IMG/VR virus record: IMGVR_UViG_3300022745_000017
Location: 1 to 64,000 of that record
From: a virus
Length of the DNA: 64,000 nt
Reading direction: 5' to 3' (one strand)
The position numbers were made by a program, and so were the translations under genes. This document shows, piece by piece, positions 61,285 through 64,000 of the stretch. A model generated the notes under the pieces. It saw nothing but the letters and a program-made list of their open reading frames with translations, had not been told where the DNA came from and ran no database searches. How positions within the stretch are numbered: position 1 is the stretch's first letter; each line of letters starts with the position of its first letter.

Positions 61285-61800
61285 TTAGGACTCTAAGTCC
61301 TTCATTGAGTCTTTCAAGTTGTCTAAGACCTCTCTGCCTTTTGCCTCTTTTGAAGACATGATCTTGTCGCACACCGCGATCATCTTTTCGACGACTTCAG
61401 GGGGGCAGTTGATGAAGTCCAAAAAGCTGATGTTGTAGAGTTCACCGATCTTTTTGTTTGGGAAAACATCCAGTAGTTTGAACAGCTGGCTGTGTTCGGT
61501 GTACTCTTCAGCAGGGTGTATCTCGAACGAAGCAAAGGGTCGTTTCAAGCTTGGGTCGACGGCGGGATTATCATCCAGGGCTTCTTGCTGAATGTGATCG
61601 AAGATGCCGTAACGTGTGTTGTAAGCATCTCCGAGTAACTTCCTAGCTTCTGCCCAGGTTTTAATCCGATCGCCTTGTAGCAAGATCTCTATAACGCTCT
61701 CTCCGGTAGCTTCTACCCCGAAGTCGACGTTACAGATGTGATTGACCCTTACCGGGTCTCCTTGATGATTTTTGCTTTCTGCCCCAGGAGGGTAAAAAAA
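61285..61800 (-). CDS. -1 frame extension of the zinc-ribbon tail-assembly protein
   Basis: This frame is open without stop from the T7 run at 61794-61800 to a stop at 61285. It is exactly the -1 frame relative to the 488-aa gene. It has no ATG or GTG near its beginning; the first possible start is TTG 61683, which would discard the well-formed segment NVDFGVEATGESVIEILLQG. The simplest reading is that it is translated by a -1 ribosomal slip on T_TTT_TTT, giving a fusion of about 643 aa. That arrangement is typical of phage tail assembly chaperone pairs. The extension is helical and acidic (AEARKLLGDAYNTRYGIFDH). The alternative is a homopolymer sequencing error in one long gene. Confidence 0.6.
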   Translation of the reverse strand, partial: FFYPPGAESKNHQGDPVRVNHICNVDFGVEATGESVIEILLQGDRIKTWAEARKLLGDAYNTRYGIFDHIQQEALDDNPAVDPSLKRPFASFEIHPAEEYTEHSQLFKLLDVFPNKKIGELYNISFLDFINCPPEVVEKMIAVCDKIMSSKEAKGREVLDNLKDSMKDLES

Positions 61801-63215
61801 GCTTTCGTCGCATCCACCGGAATGACATCAGCCCAGCGCGGAGATGCGTCGGTGATCTTTTCCACACCGCCGCAAGAAGGGCACTTGTAGGCATTCACAC
61901 CGATGATGGCGATCGTGGAGTCGTCGATGAACTTGCCGACTTCCGTGGTGAAAGCCTTGCGCAACTCATCATCACAGCTCAAGCGTCCCAGGGTTTCTTC
62001 GATCGCTTCTTGTTGCTCTTTCTCGCACGTCGCACGCACTTCACCATCCACCAAGATCGCTTCCACGAAGTGCGCGTATTGACGCATTGCCGTGGCTTTG
62101 GCTTGATCGAAGAGGTAATCGTTGCGGGTTTGTGTGTCCGCGATCAGCGCTTCCGTGTAAGCCTTTTCCAGCTCACTGACCCAGCGGTAGCCGCTGTCGG
62201 CGTAGTCCTGGATGGTGCAGATGCGCAGTTGCAGACCAATGCCTGTGTCCTGACCCAAGCTGATGATGCGGGGTTGGCCACGCAGGAACTCCTTTTGGTA
62301 AGACTTCAAGTCTTCTACCGTGACGGAGTTGTAAGTGCGGCGAGCCAGTTGAGCACACTGACGCTTGGTGAGCGCTGTCAGATCGATCTGGTGCATGCGC
62401 TGCGGGAACATCTTACCTGTCGAGACGTGTGTGCATTTGTCGGGATCGACTGTACAGGCTCGACTGTATTTCACGCCATTGGGCCAAGTCGCTGCGGCAA
62501 TGGCAGTCACCAAGGCATCATGATCAAGCAGCTTGATGTGGCTCATCAGTGTTTCCACCGGGACATTCAAGGTAGACTCCTTGATATGTCGCATGATGAA
62601 TCGCATCACTTCTGCACTGAAGTAAGAGCGCACATTGGAGAAGATCGCCCCAAAGGTTTGGCGACCCAGCGTAGCGCGCTCTTCGACGATCAGGCGATGC
62701 AGCTCCAGCAGCTCACCTTCAGTGGCTGGCAAGATCGAGACACAAAAGCCCGAATGAGGCAGGGGTGTCCACTTGGGCGTGCCCAGGCCCAGGCGCTTGG
62801 TGACGATGTCAGCCAGTTGTACTGAGCCAGTCCCACCTGAGGTGTTGACACTGCGCATCTGGATGAGGTCGCCTTCGTACTCGATCTCTTGCCGCCAGTC
62901 GCTGTTTTTGTCTTCAGCCGATTTGACGAATCGGTCGGCGTGGGTGGTGGTGTAGGAGCCGTTGTTAACAGCACTGATCCATTCCCGCCCATCCTGCGTC
63001 CGCCCGAGCTTTTCGAGCAAAGCGGTGTTGCCCAGGAGCACACGGTAGCGCGTTTCAGAGGTCGTGGGAATAAAAAGCGTTTCAAAGCCCTTGACACCCT
63101 TGACATCATCGGAAAACAGTGGCGTCTTCGTGCTCCAGGTGATGTTCTTTCCTTCGGCGATGGGCGGTGTATCGTCGCCAGTGGGCACAGTGTTGGTATC
63201 GGTTTGATTGTTCAT
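61749..63215 (-). CDS. Zinc-ribbon baseplate hub / tail assembly protein
   Basis: This 488-aa protein starts MNNQTDTNTVPTGDDTPPIA, with AGGAG 9 nt before the ATG. Near the C-terminus YKCPSCGGVE is half of a zinc site; the pattern CPxCG followed by IPVDATKAFF resembles the T4 gp26-type baseplate/tail-assembly family (CPxCG...P.D...FF). The domain before it is helical. Earlier Cys residues (CTVDPDKC near residue 255) might contribute a second metal site. The slippery T7 run lies in the FF codons, and the frame ends 15 codons later. Both zero-frame and -1 products are therefore likely, as for chaperones that bind the tape measure. Codon use is G/C-biased. Confidence 0.6.
   Translation of the reverse strand: MNNQTDTNTVPTGDDTPPIAEGKNITWSTKTPLFSDDVKGVKGFETLFIPTTSETRYRVLLGNTALLEKLGRTQDGREWISAVNNGSYTTTHADRFVKSAEDKNSDWRQEIEYEGDLIQMRSVNTSGGTGSVQLADIVTKRLGLGTPKWTPLPHSGFCVSILPATEGELLELHRLIVEERATLGRQTFGAIFSNVRSYFSAEVMRFIMRHIKESTLNVPVETLMSHIKLLDHDALVTAIAAATWPNGVKYSRACTVDPDKCTHVSTGKMFPQRMHQIDLTALTKRQCAQLARRTYNSVTVEDLKSYQKEFLRGQPRIISLGQDTGIGLQLRICTIQDYADSGYRWVSELEKAYTEALIADTQTRNDYLFDQAKATAMRQYAHFVEAILVDGEVRATCEKEQQEAIEETLGRLSCDDELRKAFTTEVGKFIDDSTIAIIGVNAYKCPSCGGVEKITDASPRWADVIPVDATKAFFTLLGQKAKIIKETR
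61794..61800 (-). other. Slippery heptamer T_TTT_TTT for -1 frameshifting
   Basis: On the coding strand the zero-frame reading is GCT TTT TTT ACC. The seven T fit the X_XXY_YYZ rule exactly in register. Both tRNAs could re-pair perfectly after a 1-nt backward slip, after which the -1 frame is open for about 170 codons. Confidence 0.6.
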
Positions 63216-63231
63216 GATGACGTTCTCCTGA

Positions 63232-63738
63232 TCAGAGTTGGCTCAAAAGAGTGGGTTGTTGTTTGGCGCGTTTGGTGGCTGCCACAGTTTTCTCAACGAT
63301 CAGCAGTTGCCGCGTCAGATCCACAGTCAACGGATGCATGACTGAGTTATAAAACATTTGCAGGTCGGCGTATTCTTGGCCTAATGCAAGGGCCTCCATG
63401 TTCTCGTCGGCATTGACAGCTGCTCCCTTGCGGTCAGTGTGTTTGTCACGCAAGGCGTACAGCCTGTCTCGGTATGTTTCATACTGAGCGTCCAGCGCTT
63501 CGACGACTTCACGCAGAGCTTGTGCGTTGGTGATGAGGGGAAGCACTTCCTGATCTTTGATGAAATCACACGCAAGCATCAGGGATTCGGTCACACGCGA
63601 GAAGCACTCCATCTGGATGTCTTTGAGGCCATTGACCTCATCCCAGATTTTCACACGGGTGTAGACTTGTTCTTTGGGAGGGCGTTCTTCCTTGGATTGG
63701 AGGACGCGCTGATGGACTTTGGACATACGAGAAGACAT
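63232..63738 (-). CDS. Unknown protein upstream of the tail-assembly gene (168 aa)
   Basis: ATG 63738 (MSSRMSKVHQRVLQSKEERP) is preferred, as GGAG lies upstream; the second Met 4 codons later is possible. The protein is almost entirely helical and charged and looks like a small coiled-coil assembly protein. The stop lies 17 nt before the start of the zinc-ribbon gene, so they form one operon. A tail-assembly role is inferred from position only. Confidence 0.6.
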   Translation of the reverse strand: MSSRMSKVHQRVLQSKEERPPKEQVYTRVKIWDEVNGLKDIQMECFSRVTESLMLACDFIKDQEVLPLITNAQALREVVEALDAQYETYRDRLYALRDKHTDRKGAAVNADENMEALALGQEYADLQMFYNSVMHPLTVDLTRQLLIVEKTVAATKRAKQQPTLLSQL

Positions 63739-63857
63739 GGTGTGTAAACTCCAAGTTAAAATAAAGAGGTAAAACGCGCAATCCGCGTACACCTAGACCA
63801 AAAGATTGGTGCTTGGTTAATTTTTTATAGTACATCCACTGCGAAGGAACTCTCCAA

Positions 63858-64000
63858 ATGTTAGACCGCGAAGAGCTTTTCACTTACCTCTCACACGCCA
63901 CAGATGACACGGACATGGTGCTGACGCGTGCGTCTTTCGATGTGTTTGACAAGTATAACTTACCCGACTACATGGACATGTACGACATGATGGTTGGGGA
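63858..64000 (+). CDS. Unknown protein, 5' end only
   Basis: ATG 63858 is preceded by GAAGGAAC and opens a frame that runs off the right edge (47 codons visible). The visible part reads MLDREELFTYLSHATDDTDM and continues acidic, with DYMDMYDMM near the edge. Too little is present to name a family. It is divergent from the 168-aa gene. Confidence 0.6.
   Translation, partial: MLDREELFTYLSHATDDTDMVLTRASFDVFDKYNLPDYMDMYDMMVG

Noticed and set aside
62010-62825. 271-codon plus-strand frame opposite the zinc-ribbon gene
   Set aside because: Antisense shadow with no ribosome site; the minus-strand gene has a good start, a zinc motif and codon bias.
1-64000. tRNA genes, homing endonucleases or introns
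   Set aside because: No T-loop-like GTTCGAATC within a cloverleaf context, and no LAGLIDADG, GIY-YIG or HNH motif interrupting the polymerase or terminase genes, was seen by eye; a covariance-model search would be needed to exclude tRNAs fully.

Overview
The window is part of the genome of a giant (jumbo) tailed phage with a contractile tail, of the nucleus-forming phiKZ-like type (Chimalliviridae). The evidence is the gene content. Fragments of two different split multi-subunit RNA polymerases are present. So are a tubulin/FtsZ-like cytoskeletal gene (PhuZ type), a tail sheath and tail tube pair, a divergent large terminase, a prohead protease and a probable chimallin (phage-nucleus shell) gene beside an RNA polymerase gene. 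No bacterial housekeeping gene, rRNA, tRNA, IS element or CRISPR array was seen. The relatives of this phage type infect Gram-negative bacteria; the host cannot be read from the window.

Layout. 1-10.6 kb (minus): a partial tail/virion protein and a 2,835-aa tape-measure-like protein with an M15 peptidase domain. 10.8-20.0 kb (plus): the virion RNA polymerase beta'-N and beta genes, small and structural genes, and the prohead protease, in an order I recall as phiKZ gp181-gp175. 20.1-22.7 kb: four small cargo or accessory genes, each with its own hairpin terminator. 22.8-25.9 kb (minus): tail tube and sheath. 26.2-30.2 kb (plus): a structural protein, a small protein and TerL. 30.3-33.3 kb (minus): four virion or unknown genes. 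33.4-35.0 kb: an unknown gene and PhuZ. 35.1-38.2 kb: a crowded array of small, partly paralogous unknown genes with overlapping frames. 38.2-40.9 kb: an SH3-like small protein and the DNA polymerase. 42.3-46.4 kb: the chimallin candidate, the non-virion RNA polymerase beta'-N gene and its neighbour. 46.5-50.3 kb: small genes, an SbcD/Mre11-like nuclease and an SSB-tailed nucleic-acid-binding protein. 50.5-61.2 kb: a probable phiKZ gp68-like polymerase subunit, two unknowns, the non-virion polymerase beta-C and beta'-C genes and an SF2 helicase. 61.3-63.7 kb (minus): a zinc-ribbon baseplate/tail-assembly protein with a likely programmed -1 frameshift extension, and a small gene. A further gene runs off the right end.

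Working together. The virion polymerase, packaged with the DNA, is expected to transcribe early genes. The non-virion polymerase then transcribes later genes inside the chimallin-enclosed nucleus, while PhuZ filaments centre the nucleus and carry capsids. DNA polymerase, helicase, the SSB-like protein and the SbcD-like nuclease serve replication. TerL, protease, sheath, tube and tape measure build the virion. Nearly every operon ends in a long perfect hairpin. Several operons start shortly after a shared CACATAT-type motif that is a candidate phage promoter. No stretch longer than about 300 bases lacks a gene.
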